Assembly: GCF_000001735.4 (NCBI RefSeq) | Contig: NC_003076.8 | Location: 15,379,835 to 15,443,834 of the forward strand | Length of the DNA stretch: 64,000 bases | Origin: Arabidopsis thaliana | Taxonomy: Eukaryota; Streptophyta; Magnoliopsida; Brassicales; Brassicaceae | Direction: 5' to 3' | Shown here: piece after piece, positions 22,863 to 36,183 of the stretch | Numbering within the stretch: position 1 is the stretch's first letter | Layout: every line of letters starts with the position of its first letter | Translations under genes and position numbers: made by a program | Notes under the pieces: generated by a model | What the model saw: only the letters and a program-made list of their open reading frames with translations | Databases searched by the model: none | Told to the model about the DNA's origin: nothing

Positions 22863-24660
22863 GAATGTTGATTCGTCTTCAGCTATCATATCATGTCGGT
22901 GTTAGACTTAAAATAAGTGTTTACCAATAACTTATACAAGAGAGGTTCTACACCGTTTACCAAGAGAATCAAAGAATGCAAAGTTTGTAACTTTTGTTTG
23001 TGGTTTAAAAGAACACCACAATCATTGTTGAATGCATAACATATTTCAACCAGATAAGGAGTTAAAGAACTTTTATATGGATCTAATACTTAACCACTAA
23101 TACTAAAAATTGATCTTGAAGCAACATAGGAGATTTGAGTAGTTAGAACATATCTAGCAAATTCTGATCTATTGTGAAAAGAATAACTAGAGACGGATGA
23201 CTTAATTTCTATATAGCATTTGGAGGGTCATAATGACTTGTTTTTATTTACGTGTTTTACGTTATTTTGTTTTTGTCAAAAGGCTTTCATAAATTAGTAA
23301 TACTCTATAAATAAATAAACACAATAAAATACTCTTTCTTATCGATTTAGGTATGGCCAATGTAAAAAACTAAAAATTAACAAAATTTTGAAACTTCTAT
23401 ACATTTTTATGGTTCTAGTAATATTATAAATTTATACATATATAGCTAAGATAATATTCTAAATATGACTATAATATTGTTTGTAATTTGAATTATTGTT
23501 AGCGTTATTCTCTAATGTTACTTATTATTCAAAAACTCTTCGGTGTTTTCGATTTGTATCCAAATTTTATGATAAATTCTAAACACGATAATTAATTTAC
23601 AAAAATAAAGTACTTATTTGAGTACCCTTAAATTTATGTTTACTTGACTTCCCAGTTCCCAGCCAGTATAAATCTTTTTCTTATATTTAAATTAATTAAT
23701 TAACTTTGGATATAGAATTGAATTATTAGGAAAATATATACATATCAATCAAAAATATAATATTTATAAGCTTAATACAAACATAGAAATATCTATATCT
23801 ATATATATCTAGCTTAATTAATTGGATAGTAAAAGCTTATCTTTGCATTTTTATTATTTTAATTAATTACTTGTATATATATATTATTTTAAATACTTAT
23901 TAGCATATTGACATTTAAGATACAAGGTTTAAATTTCTTTTGTTATTTTGAACAGAAGTTTTGTTAATCAGTAAAATAAAATTATTGTAAATAAAAGAAA
24001 AGATTTTGTGCAAAACAAACTCCAAAGTCGTTTATTTTTGTAACTTTATCTTTCACGTTTAAAAATACAAAACAAAATTATGAAGTAAAAATAATACGTA
24101 ATGTAGTCGATTTTACAACTTTACATCTATTGTAAACGTTTTCACGATCACATATATTTGTTTTTAAAAGTTTTAAAGATATAGTTGAACTCCTCATCTC
24201 AAGGGCTTTGATTTGATAAATTATCTATCTAAATTTTAAAATTATTTATCAAAATTTTAAAATTTGACAATAGCAAAAAATTTGACATATGTATAATTTT
24301 TGATTTAGTATTATTATTCTGCATTGTTAAGATGTAAAATGTAAAGTTGTAAAAAGTAAATGATTCCGAGGATTTTGTGTAAAAAACCTTAAAATGTTTT
24401 AGAGTTTCTTGCACTAAAAGGATAACTTTTACTTTTTTTCCAAACCCCAAAGTCTGATTTACCTGTGAGTTAACAACAATTACTACTCTCTTTGAGTAAA
24501 AATCGCATGCCAAAAAGATTATAGAAAATATAATACCGAAGAAAATTCCAAATATACAAGCAGTAAATTAAGTTGATTTTGGGAATAGTCTACAATCCCA
24601 TGTACACATCTCCACTACATTCCATACACCTTTTTTAATCTAACGGCTCACAAACAATAA
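22863..24660. other. AT-rich spacer, nothing recognised
   Basis: Strongly AT-rich, without credible ORFs on either strand. Short phrases such as actctataaataaat near 23302 faintly resemble MITE ends but have no partner. Confidence 0.5.
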
Positions 24661-24682
24661 AACTCTCCGAATAAGTAATCAC

Positions 24683-24782
24683 CACGTGATTTATCTTGAC
24701 ACACCAAAGTTTGTATAGACGTGCATGTATGTAATTAATTAACCTTTTATGTACTATGAATTAACTGTGTTGATATATAAAG
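24683..24782 (+). promoter_or_regulatory. RAD23D core promoter: G-box and TATA box
   Basis: CACGTG (in ACCACGTGAT) at 24683-24688 and TATATAAAG at 24774-24782. A CT-rich leader (ctctctctata, ttctctctctaaac) follows to the start codon at 24886, as is usual for constitutive Arabidopsis genes. Confidence 0.65.
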
Positions 24783-24885
24783 GGTGACTCAATACCCCAA
24801 AAGCGGTCTCTCTCTATACTTTGCTTCTCTCTCTAAACTTCTCTCTTTCTTTTTTTCTCAAAGCTTTTTTCCTTCTCCCTAAACG

Positions 24886-27666
24886 ATGAAGATTTTCGTG
24901 AAGACTCTCAGTGGTTCGAACTTCGAGATCGAAGTAAAACCTGCAGATAAGGTATAGTGATTTCTTGAATTCGAATCGTCTTCTCTGTTTCTTTAACTGT
25001 TTATTAGGTCTGATTTGGTTCCGTAATTCGATTTTGCCTTGGGGAAAAATTCCGGTGAATTAGCGAATCTCGTAGTATCTGATTTAAAATTCTAGGTTTC
25101 GTTTGCATCGTACTCTTGTTTCGGGTTGGGAATTGTTTGTGACGATGCGTGTTTCTGTTTCTGTGATTGGATTCGAATTCGAATTAGGGTTTTTCGTGAG
25201 TATGTAAGTATAGTGATTGTATGTGTTGGGAATTTAATTATATACTGTGTAAATTGTATATAGTTATGGCTTCTTGTTTTCCCATCAACATTCGTTGCTT
25301 TAGTGATCATGCTGGAATCTGATTTTGCTTCTTTAAGATTATGTTAGAGCTAATCATACTTAGATTCACAATATTAGTCATTATATTTGCTAAACCTTGA
25401 GGCACCTATGGATTATCATACGTAATGATATAGTATTTGTGAAGTTTTCTTTGGTGTGACTTATTTGTTTCATTGCTAGTCTTATATCTTCTTGATAGCC
25501 TTTAGCTTAATGATGTCTGTATGATTTGGTATCTGAGTTTATTTTTGGCTTTTTCTAGGCTAAGTTATATGTGTGATTGAGATGCTTATTAACATTGTTG
25601 TTGATCGCAGGTTTCTGATGTTAAAACGGCTATAGAAACTGTTAAAGGTGCAGAATACCCTGCTGCTAAGCAGATGCTGATCCACCAAGGAAAGGTTCTA
25701 AAGGATGAGACCACATTGGAAGAGAACAATGTTGTTGAGAACAGTTTCATTGTTATCATGTTGTCCAAGGTGATGTACTAGGTCCACAGTTTCGCATTAG
25801 TATTAGTAACAGGATTTTAGTAGTTAGTGGATGCTAACAAGTTTTAACGTTTGTATATAGACCAAGGCTTCTCCAAGTGGGGCATCAACCGCATCTGCAC
25901 CAGCACCTAGTGCTACACAGGTGAATAAAAGTTCTTATGTAATATGGTTATGGTTTCTATTTGTAAGTGACAACAAAATAGTATATCTAGATAACAGTTT
26001 TGTCTAATAGAATTGCTTGGATTTTCTGTAACAGCCACAGACAGTAGCTACACCTCAGGTTTCTGCTCCTACTGCCTCAGTGTAAGTTGCCTTCCTCTGG
26101 CATTGATTTACCTCCTTTTGAAAGAGAAATTGTCAGCTTCTTATGTAGTTGCCGGTTTGCTGATTCTCTGTTCTTTTTACTTGCGTTCTCAGTCCAGTTC
26201 CTACAAGTGGAACTGCAACCGCTGCAGCTCCAGCTACTGCTGCTTCGTAAGAACTTTTCAGAAGTATACTATATTCATTTTCGAATATCTGTTCATTGAT
26301 TGTGTAAATGTTGCCCACTTTCTTGGTTGAAACAGGGTTCAGACAGATGTGTATGGTCAAGCAGCATCAAACCTTGTTGCTGGAACTACTTTAGAGTCCA
26401 CTGTTCAGCAAATTCTTGATATGGGTGGAGGTAGTTGGGACCGTGACACTGTTGTTCGTGCTCTGAGAGCTGCGTTCAACAATCCTGAAAGAGCTGTTGA
26501 ATACCTGTACTCGGTATGATTCATTCCACTTCTTGATTTTACGTTTTTCTTTGATATATTGTATCTACCTTTGATTTGCGGTTTGCCAGAATTTAAGCAA
26601 CATTTGCTCTTGAACTTTTGGTTGATACATTTCAGGGTATCCCTGCTCAAGCTGAAATCCCACCAGTTGCTCAAGCCCCAGCTACTGGGGAACAGGCAGC
26701 CAATCCTCTAGCACAGCCCCAACAAGCAGCAGCTCCAGCAGCTGCAACTGGTGGTCCAAACGCAAATCCATTAAACCTGTTCCCCCAGGTAGGGTTTTTA
26801 AACTGGTGAACCGATTTCATTTGCTCGTTTTCCCTTGTGAATTTGTTTTATTGACATCCACTCTTATCTGTCTCTATCCAGGGCATGCCCGCTGCAGATG
26901 CTGGTGCTGGAGCTGGTAATCTTGATTTCCTGCGTAACAGTCAACAGGTATTTTCAATTTCTTTTCCATTCGAGAACGGAAATCTTCATTTCTCTCCTCT
27001 TATGTCATTTGCAATTCTTTTGCCTTTTCATAGTTCCAAGCCTTGCGAGCTATGGTACAAGCAAACCCACAAATTCTACAGGTAAAATTTTTAACCTCTT
27101 ATTCTTTATTTGGTAGGTTATATGATATTGATTTCCCACTTATACTGTTTCGTTTTGCAGCCTATGCTTCAGGAGCTCGGTAAACAAAACCCCCAGCTTG
27201 TGCGACTAATTCAAGAGCACCAGGCTGACTTCCTACGCTTGATAAACGAACCTGTCGAGGGAGAAGAGTGGGTTTAATATCATGATTCTCCTTTACGTTT
27301 TCATTTTATTCTTTTTTCTCAATAAAGCATGTAATCTGACATTTCATTCGATGCCACCAGGAATGTTATGGAACAGTTGGAAGCAGCAATGCCACAAGCT
27401 GTTACCGTTACACCTGAAGAGCGTGAAGCCATTGAACGGGTTTGTTCCTATGATCTTTACATTTGTACCTTTACTAGATGCTCTGGTTCCTCAAAATATA
27501 TGGCTTGTATTGAAATTTGATTTTGCTGTTGTTTGTTTTGGTTTAGCTTGAAGGGATGGGGTTTGATCGTGCGATGGTCTTGGAAGTGTTCTTTGCGTGT
27601 AACAAGAATGAAGAACTTGCAGCTAATTACCTTCTAGATCACATGCATGAGTTTGAAGATCAATAA
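24886..27666 (+). CDS. RAD23D: RAD23D ubiquitin-receptor (UBL-UBA shuttle protein)
   Basis: Carries ubiquitylated proteins to the 26S proteasome and has a role linked to nucleotide excision repair. Twelve exons: 24886-24951, 25611-25769, 25861-25920, 26035-26081, 26193-26246, 26336-26513, 26636-26788, 26882-26947, 27034-27081, 27161-27267, 27361-27439 and 27547-27666; 378 residues in frame. Domain order: ubiquitin-like domain 1-75 ([17 protein letters not shown] start), a Pro/Ala/Thr-rich linker, UBA1 about 148-188 ([20 protein letters not shown]), a linker rich in Ala and Gln, the XPC-binding/STI1 helix region ([20 protein letters not shown]), and UBA2 at the C-terminus ([19 protein letters not shown]). 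Length and linker fit RAD23D, with RAD23C the closest alternative. Confidence 0.95.
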
Positions 27667-28740
27667 ACAGAGCAAATCCATTCCTCCCTCTAAACTCAGA
27701 CCATCTTTCTGTTTCTTTTTCTTCTTCTTTTTAATATGATAATCTCTTCTCCAATGCCATTTGACAGTTTCATGTTTATGTTCATGGGAGTTGATGTGTT
27801 TATGTTACTATTAAAACTATCATAGTTTATCTGGTTTGAAGATGCTCCTCTTTTATCATATTATTAGCCTTTGAATCCTTCCTCTCTTTAGGTCTCAGAT
27901 GCACCAATATTAGCTAAGATTAAAAGTGGATATTTTGGTTCTATATGACTCATCTCGAGTTAGGAATGGTATGTCGAATCTGGTTTAACAGATCTGGCCT
28001 AAAACGAAACCGCTATTCAGATCCAATTATTGGCGCTTACATTGTTTTCTCATAGCCTCAAGCTATGCAATATCAATTATTGCACATTTGAATTAACACA
28101 AACCCATCAATTAATATATCAACAAAAACCCATCATCAATTAACACATCAACACAAACATAAAGACATATAAGTTGCTCATGAAGAACTTATAATGGTGG
28201 AACCAGTGAGCCTTTGAGATCTGTCATAATCGTCTCTGAAATTGTCTCAAATCGAGAGAGAAATGAGAAATCTTAAAATTTTACCCTAAATAATTAAACC
28301 CTAGCTTTTAATTATTACTGCACAAATTATGTCTAAATAATTTTGCCCATTTACTAGCGAGCTTATATGGTTTGTAATCCATTTTAAACACTTTAATTTT
28401 GGGCTTCACCAAAACCCAACCATTATTATTTGGACGTGGACATCCCATGGTCAGAAAACTCATTCGATAACCCTACATTTGATGATCAAAGTGGCACGGA
28501 AGCTCGTTCGATCTACAAGTTTTGTGGTGAGGAGACTTCTCAGTTTTTCTTCTAGTGTGGTTGTACTTCAGGTAAATTCTTTTCAATACTTAGTGGAATT
28601 TTTCGCTAACTGTTTTGTGTAAATAAGGACGAGGCCTCCATAGCGTTCAGTGCTTTAACAATGCCGTATCCACTCTGCTAATCTTGGATTTCAAGAGGTA
28701 TGACAGTTTGTGTTGTGATAGGAGCCTTCATTAAATTAAA
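27667..28740. other. Spacer downstream of RAD23D
   Basis: Begins with the RAD23D 3' UTR (ttaatatgat, ttatgttcatg). Then AT-rich DNA with a repeated phrase aacacaaacccatca/aattaacacatcaacaca near 28095-28155. A short GC-richer stretch near 28440-28700 has no open frame that I can assign. Confidence 0.5.
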
Positions 28741-29185
28741 TAATTTCAACAATTTATTTATTTTTAGAACCAAAAGATTTTTCAAAAATTTTGATTATCA
28801 AAAAAAAATCCAACAGATTTTCTGTTAAAATGAAAATATATATTAGATTGTTTTTAAAAAAAATCATCTGCCGGAATTTGAATCTGGACATGCTTATTTT
28901 CAAAAAAACATTTTAGCTAATGTGCTAGTGCATATGTTTTTGCTAAGGTATGAATTTAAATTGGATATATAGATCAATTTATTTATTTTAAAACCAAAAA
29001 AAATTTAAAAAGAAACTTAGCGGGATATAAAATAAATATATATTAAATTTAAAAAAAAAAGATTTTCCGCTACGGGAATTTGAACCTGAAAATGCTGATT
29101 TTTAAAGAAAATTTAGCTAATGTGCTACATGAGATGTTTTTTTTGCTAAAGTATGAGTTTAAATTGGATATATACATCATTCAAT
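28740..29185. repeat. Diverged tandem repeat, period about 205-240 bp, two copies
   Basis: 28745-28975 and 28976-29185 share, in the same order, caatttattta, gaatttgaa-ctg--atgct, tttagctaatgtgcta, tttttgctaa and tttaaattggatatata. Non-coding and AT-rich; origin unknown, probably an old transposon piece. Confidence 0.7.
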
Positions 29186-29763
29186 TTATTTTTCTAATCT
29201 AGAATTTGCTTTCCTAGGACAAATATAGGTACTGAATTATTAAAGAACATATTTTTTGGTAAGATATAAGTGAGTTTTTATATAATTTTGATGATTTTAG
29301 GTAAGTTGATGTGATTTACTGTAAAGTCTTTTCAAATTCTATCTAAAACTATGAGATTTAGATTTCTGTATTTTTAACTAAAGAAGTCTTTTCAAATCCT
29401 TTCAAATCCTTCAAAATTAATAAGAATCAAATCCACTAACTATTTTCAGTAACAGTAAAAAGGTTGATTTTTAAATTTTTAATTTAATAACACTCAATTT
29501 CATTTAAAAATTTAAAATCCATAATTAAATAACATAAAATTTATAAATTTTACATAAATTATTAGATTGAATACACCGCTCTAAATATACACAATGTAAA
29601 AAGTCTGTTTAAGATCAATTATAGATTTAACTTAAATCTAAAGGCCCATAATACCGTCCTGTACATCATATAGTTATCTCAAGTTGTAATACTGTAATAC
29701 CCGTTGGGCCCAGTGGCCCATTTATCAGATTTCAAATAACAGATCTCAACACTAGCATGGCTA

Positions 29764-29772
29764 CACACGTGT
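29764..29772 (+). promoter_or_regulatory. ABRE/G-box type element upstream of GRF3
   Basis: ACACACGTGTC holds CACGTG at 29766-29771, about 200 bp upstream of the 5' UTR splice donor. The extended form ACACGTGTC matches the ABA-response element consensus; function is inferred only. Confidence 0.5.
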
Positions 29773-29977
29773 CAGATTCAATGCATCAGTCATATCTTCA
29801 GCATCCAACACTTGTCAACCTTCCATTGGATCTCTTAACTCTACGCCTCGAAAACAGTTTTTATTTATTTATCATTCCATTTCTCATTGTATCTTCATCA
29901 GTCTCTTCTTATTCCATTTTTTCAAACCACTTGCAAAATTCGAATCAGATCTTCTCTTCAATCGAAAAAAAAGAAAG

Positions 29978-30415
29978 GTAAATCTCTCTCTCTCTAATCA
30001 TCGTTCGTTTCGTAGTTTCTTCTTCTACGTGTAGATCTGATCTTTGATTGTATGTTTCTGGAGATCTCGATCTCATCGATTCTCTGTTCTTATCACTGAT
30101 TCAGTGTGTTTGATATCTAAATCCGATTTGTGTGTAGGATGTTAAAATTTAGGTTTCGGTTTTGTTTCTGCTTTTGAACGATTTTGCTCTAGATTCGTTA
30201 TCCGTGAAGAACATAGACGAGTATGTAGATCTTACTTCGGATTCGCGTTGAAGAATTTTCTCTAGATTCGTCACCTATGAAGAAGATTCATTGTGTTCTT
30301 AATCTAGATGATTAGGTTATTGTTTCGACTCATTTGTTTATGCCTATTTTCTCTATGTTCTTAATCGGTGAAGAAATGTATCAATGTGTGTATGTTTTGG
30401 GTTCTGATTTTGTAG
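29978..30415 (+). other. Intron in the GRF3 5' UTR
   Basis: Donor AAAG|GTAAATCTCTC at 29978 and acceptor TTTTGTAG at 30415, followed by 27 bases to the start codon. A long T-rich first intron with ctctctctct and repeated gattcg/atcttac phrases is a common enhancer-type leader intron in 14-3-3 genes. Confidence 0.7.
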
Positions 30416-30442
30416 GATTTGCTCTAGATTGTTGAATCGAAG

Positions 30443-31451
<1,009 letters not shown>

Positions 31452-31499
31452 ACCCGAAGAAGAGGAAGAGTCATTTTATAATGGTAGAAAACTTTCATG

Positions 31500-33365
31500 T
31501 GATAATCTGAGTGAGGGATAGCTCAGGATTCTTATAAGAGACACAGTTTTATTGTTGTTTGTTTGTTTTGAAACTACTTGCGATTTATCATTCCTCCTTT
31601 AGCTTCCTCAATATTTCCTATTCTCCTTTCTAATGAAATCAAAACTTGGTTATTTCTGATATGGTAGTTGTCTTTATTTTCTATTTTTTTGGTTATTGAT
31701 TTGATCAACTAAAAAAGTGTGATAACTTTCTCAAATTGATTAATTAATGTACGAAAACACTTGCTGCAAATGGATCACTTCCATGACATTATACTTTGAT
31801 ATAATATATTACAAGAAATAAAAGGTAACTAAAGTAGAGAAAACAAGAAACCATATTTATAACAAAATATTTCATTTCAAACAATGGTAAAAGATCTCAG
31901 ATAACATAGGAGACAGACAAGTTACTACTAATAAAGGAGAGAACCACACCAAAATCCTAATCTTGTTAATTAACACTTCCAATAAGTTACTGAAACTCAA
32001 AATCACTGAATAAGCTAGTGAACAAGTGAAGAGCTACTCTGTGTCAAGTGCAAAGCAGAGGACTCCACGGCACCTGAAAGTCCAAAGGCTGATCTTGTCG
32101 CCGACTTTTAAGCTGCTACTTTTGACGACATCATTCCAACCCCAATTCAAAGTGTAATTCAATGTTCCATGTCCAGAGTCCTTCTCCATCGCCCATATCT
32201 TGAAACGCAAACCCCACTTTTGAAATCTTTGGTTCACAAGAACCGTTCCCACACCAATATTCTCGTCGTCTTCTTCATCATTGTCTTCGTCTTTCTGCAT
32301 AGCTCTACACTCCGCAGGAGTCAGGAAATCGTTTCTGATTAGCTTCTGGAAAGGCATTAAGAGACGACTAAGGTTTGAGTTGACATCACTCTTAAACAGA
32401 GTCCTCTCAAATATCAGCCTCGGGGTTTCAGCATCAGCGTTCATGTATCTCATCACTTGGAAAATCCACTCAGGCATCTCTGTACACAACCTTGGCAAAG
32501 GAGAAACCTTAACTTTCTTGACTTTACCACTCTTCCTCTGCTCCACGGCACGCCTCTTGCGGTTTGTCTTCCCTGTTAGGCATGAAGACGGAGACGAAGA
32601 TTGGTAATTAGGGTTTGGTACGTCTTTTGTCTCTGTCGAAGGTTCAAGACAAGGAAGGTTCAGGAGCGATGAAGAAGAAGTAGAAGCTCCATTAAGATTA
32701 TCAAAGAGTTTCTTTTCACTCTCGTCATCATAATCTTCATCGTAGACAATCTTGGATTTACCTTTCTTTAAACGTTGTTCTTCATCACACACCATAGGTT
32801 CATCAAAACAAGGGTTTTGTAGGTTGTCTGTCTCAAAATCAGTAGGGATTAGGTTAAGATCGGGAAGCGATGACGAACAAGTAGAAGCCCCATTAGGGTT
32901 TTGTTGTGTGTATCTTCTCTTCGCCAAAGACGATTTGATTTTCCTCGGGAAAAGATAGAAGAAACTCATCTTGCACTTGGATTCTTCTCGTTTCTCTGCA
33001 AGAAGACGACTACGTTGTTCTTCTTCCTCCGCAACCATAACCGTCACATACGCCAGTAAACTTAAACCCGACGACATATTCTTCCCCGAATCCGTGAGAT
33101 GATTATCGTGATACATAATACTACTCATCGTGATTGAATCGAAAGACTGGAAAGTTTCTGAGAGCGACGACGTGAGGAACAAGAAACTTGTATATAGAGA
33201 GACGAGAAACTGATCGACGATTAGAAAAGAAGTACCTTCTCTTGCCTTATATATACTTTACAATAGGGTTTCAGGTTTCTTTGTTTTCCTATTTCTCCAT
33301 TGAGTTTAGTTGTTTAATTACTGTCATTAGTAACTAATTATAGCCGTTGTGATCAAGTGTTTCCT
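31500..33365. repeat. Tandem duplication unit A (GRF3 3' flank plus B3 gene)
   Basis: This unit matches 35668-37665 from gataatctgagtga at the left to tagccgttgtgatcaagt at the right. The matching part includes the GRF3 3' UTR region, the convergent spacer and a whole B3 gene with its promoter. Confidence 0.85.
32034..33128 (-). CDS. B3 domain (DUF313-type) putative DNA-binding protein
   Basis: Single-exon gene, 364 residues from the first ATG at 33128. The N-terminal half is charged and Ser-rich with [18 protein letters not shown]; the middle has a basic nuclear-localisation-like stretch [20 protein letters not shown] conserved part follows: [20 protein letters not shown], then [16 protein letters not shown]. 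The C-terminal B3-like domain has [20 protein letters not shown] and [16 protein letters not shown]. This matches the Arabidopsis B3/DUF313 family (REM-related), which I recall as At5g38490. DNA targets are unknown. The tandem paralogue lies at 36184-37419. An acidic insert ([10 protein letters not shown]) within the B3 region is unusual for a DNA-binding surface. Confidence 0.9.
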   Translation of the reverse strand: MSSIMYHDNHLTDSGKNMSSGLSLLAYVTVMVAEEEEQRSRLLAEKREESKCKMSFFYLFPRKIKSSLAKRRYTQQNPNGASTCSSSLPDLNLIPTDFETDNLQNPCFDEPMVCDEEQRLKKGKSKIVYDEDYDDESEKKLFDNLNGASTSSSSLLNLPCLEPSTETKDVPNPNYQSSSPSSCLTGKTNRKRRAVEQRKSGKVKKVKVSPLPRLCTEMPEWIFQVMRYMNADAETPRLIFERTLFKSDVNSNLSRLLMPFQKLIRNDFLTPAECRAMQKDEDNDEEDDENIGVGTVLVNQRFQKWGLRFKIWAMEKDSGHGTLNYTLNWGWNDVVKSSSLKVGDKISLWTFRCRGVLCFALDTE

Positions 33366-33719
33366 TTTTCACAAGTGTGAGAGATAGTGAATTTTTAGGA
33401 AGTTTCCTTTCCTTTCAAATTTCAATAGCTTTGCTTCACTTTTTTGTATTTGATGTATTATTATATTTTTTGGGCACTTGCCGACTTTGATATAAATTAA
33501 ATAAAATGCAGAAAACAGTGGAGTCTCAAAAAAATTCAGATCTTTAGAAAAACAAAACCAATATTGTTGTCGATTGAATCGAAAATAGTTTCGAGTATCC
33601 ATTTATCATCAAAAAAAAAAAAAAAACAATTCCTTGAATAATTTTTATGTTTTTTGAATTTTATTGGATGTACGTACATAATCATTTCAACAAAATTGCA
33701 TAAAAATAGTTGATGCAAA

Positions 33720-33960
33720 ACCAAATATGGGGAGAAAATTCAAATAGTTTTCTCAATTTGAGGTAACTACGAAATTGCCCCACATCCTTTAGTAATTACG
33801 AATTGGACCTAAAACTATAGATAATTACGATTTTTTCCCTCGAATAATAACGAAATTGCCTCAGTTATTTCGTTATTTGTTAATGCACCCCACATCTCTC
33901 GGTAATTACAAAATTTCTGCAAATCTTCCAAAATGAAATTTCTGGTAATTTCTTATTTGG
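33720..33960. repeat. Irregular short-period repeat (taattacgaaattgcc-like)
   Basis: Five or so imperfect copies of a phrase like gtaattacgaaattgcccc occur at about 33762, 33790, 33822, 33846 and 33900, spaced 20-55 bp apart. Non-coding, in the spacer between the two B3 units. Confidence 0.5.
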
Positions 33961-34549
33961 TAAACTACGAATGAACAACAAAGAACAATGAATTGGTAAA
34001 ATACACATTTTGGAATACTCAATCTCTCATATTATTGCTTATCCACAATCAAATCACACAATTGTAACAATGAACAACAAAGAACAATGAATCAACAAGA
34101 ACAAATGAAATTAGAATCTTCGCTCACATCCCTCAGATTATAATCGCACCCTTCACAGTCTCATAGCGAATGAATCAACATGCCTTGCTCTGTAACCGCT
34201 CCTCATATTTATAGATGCCTCTGATACTTGCTTATTTCACAAGCTTCCCTCTGTTTCCTCACGTGCCTTGCACACACACTCTTATCATGCATTCGCAGTC
34301 ATTAAACAGTGTCATAGTTATTCTTTATGGTTACAAGTGTGGGGTTGGTGACTGATGAAGACAACTGATCTTATTCATCTACTTCTTGGAGCTGGAGTTG
34401 GAGAAATTCGAGAAGAATGAACAAATTACGACAAGGTACATTGAGAAAATCTCCGGTGAAGCATAAAAGCACAACTTATACGTAATATTTCTATATTTGC
34501 TTTTGGAGACAGAACATGTGTCAGTAATCGTTGGTTTAGACTTCTAGGT

Positions 34550-34700
34550 CTGGTTTGGGGTTTGGTACAGATGGTTTTATGGCTGCAAATGTCTTATGTT
34601 GTTGAACGCCCACAAGATGCTCGATGAAATGCCGAAGAGAGTGGCTTGTTTGTAAAATTGCAGTTTTTTGGTGGTATATGGATGAGAAGCAGATGATAGT
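34550..34700 (+). pseudogene. Possible PPR-protein gene remnant
   Basis: In one frame 34550-34607 reads LGFGTDGFMAANVLCC then stop; in another, 34605-34650 reads NAHKMLDEMPKRVACL then stop. Together they resemble the PPR pattern in which a DxFVxNxL helix is followed by A.K.FDEMP.R.V, with a deletion and a frameshift between. No full repeat array is left. The rest of 33960-35660 has no gene I can support. Confidence 0.3.
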
Positions 34701-36183
34701 GAGTAGAGTTTTGTTACTTGGGGGTAGAAAATTCTCTTCGCCATGAGATAGACTATTAGAGTTAAGCGGGTAAAAACCCGGACTCGTTTTGTGAGACAAA
34801 AGAACCTGAAAAAGTTCTCACTTTGACTATTCTTGCTTCTATCAAGCCATTGCAATTGTTCTTGGAAAAGTGAAACACACACTCTCGTTGTCTCATCTTG
34901 CTGTGAATTATCATTCTTATCTGCTGAGTTCAAGACTGGATTAAGCATGATTCTTGAAGATAGGAGTGTGACTGAGATAATATGCATTCACTGGAAACCA
35001 TGGTCTACTTTTCAAAGGTAATGTCTCTGTTCTTTCAATTTGAGACAGAACAAAAGGAAAGAAGTAGATATTAAGTTAAGTGTGGTAGCTTGAGAAATGG
35101 GAACAAATGGTTAGATTTGTAGGACTGGAAATCTTTATGCTAGAAAGAAATAGGGGTAGTATTGGACATAACTCTCAAAAGGAAAGGAGAAGGGACATTG
35201 TGTTTGATTCAAAGCTAAGACAAGGCTGCATTTGTGTCACTCAAAGGAGAATAGGAATTACCTCTGACAGAGTTTGAAAGAAAAACTCTACAAGTATCAG
35301 AATGTTTAAGATCGTTCCTGGAGTACATTCAGTCATTCAGATGAAAAGACGGAGAAACGGAGCTGTGGCGGGAATGTAACTAGTAAAGTACTTTCTTGAG
35401 GATTCGGCAGTGCTCAAGAAGTTTATGCTGCGTTTGGGTTGTGAGAGAATGAACAAAGAGTCTATCATTTTAATGGAACTATTGAGGTTAAGGAGATATA
35501 CTATGCTTATTGTATAGTCATTGTTGAACTTGCTGAGACTGATAATGATACATAGGTGTTTCTACACTTAAATGTGCAATTTCCATTTAGGAAAGTTTAG
35601 TATTGGGATTTGATGTATATATTCTTACCAGAACCAGTTCTCCAACTTAGGAAATTTATTTGTAATAATCTGAGTGACGCTCAGTATTCTTCCAAGGACA
35701 ATTTGACAACTACTTGCTATGGATTCCTCCTTTAGGTTCCTCAAAAGTTCATGTTCTCCATGTAATGAAATCAAAACTTGCTTTTTCTCTGACATTTTTG
35801 ATTGTTTTGGTTCTAAATTTGATCAAACTGACTGCATCGAGCATTTCGGAGGAATAGTACACAAAACATTAGCAGGAATAGATCATTTCCATCATTACAA
35901 CAGGTTTAGAGGAGAGATCTGAGACAACACAAAGGTATATTGAACAATGCAGTAAGTAAAGTAGACAAAACAAGAAACCATATTTATGACCAAATGTGTT
36001 CATTTCAAACAATGGTAAAGGTCTGAAACAACAGAGGAGACGGACAAGTTAATACTACTACTACTAATCCTAACAATAGAGGAGAGAACCAGTTACTATA
36101 CTAAAAAGCCAAAAACCTCAAGAATCACTTGAAATTTGTTAAATGAGACCTCAAGAGACAAATGAAACATATCAGAGAGCTAC

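Noticed and set aside
33129-33182. N-terminal extension of the first B3 gene
   Set aside because: The upstream frame starts with TTG, not ATG. The first ATG is at 33128. The same reasoning moves the second B3 start to 37419, CYP735A1 to 17399 and ALG6 to 21153.
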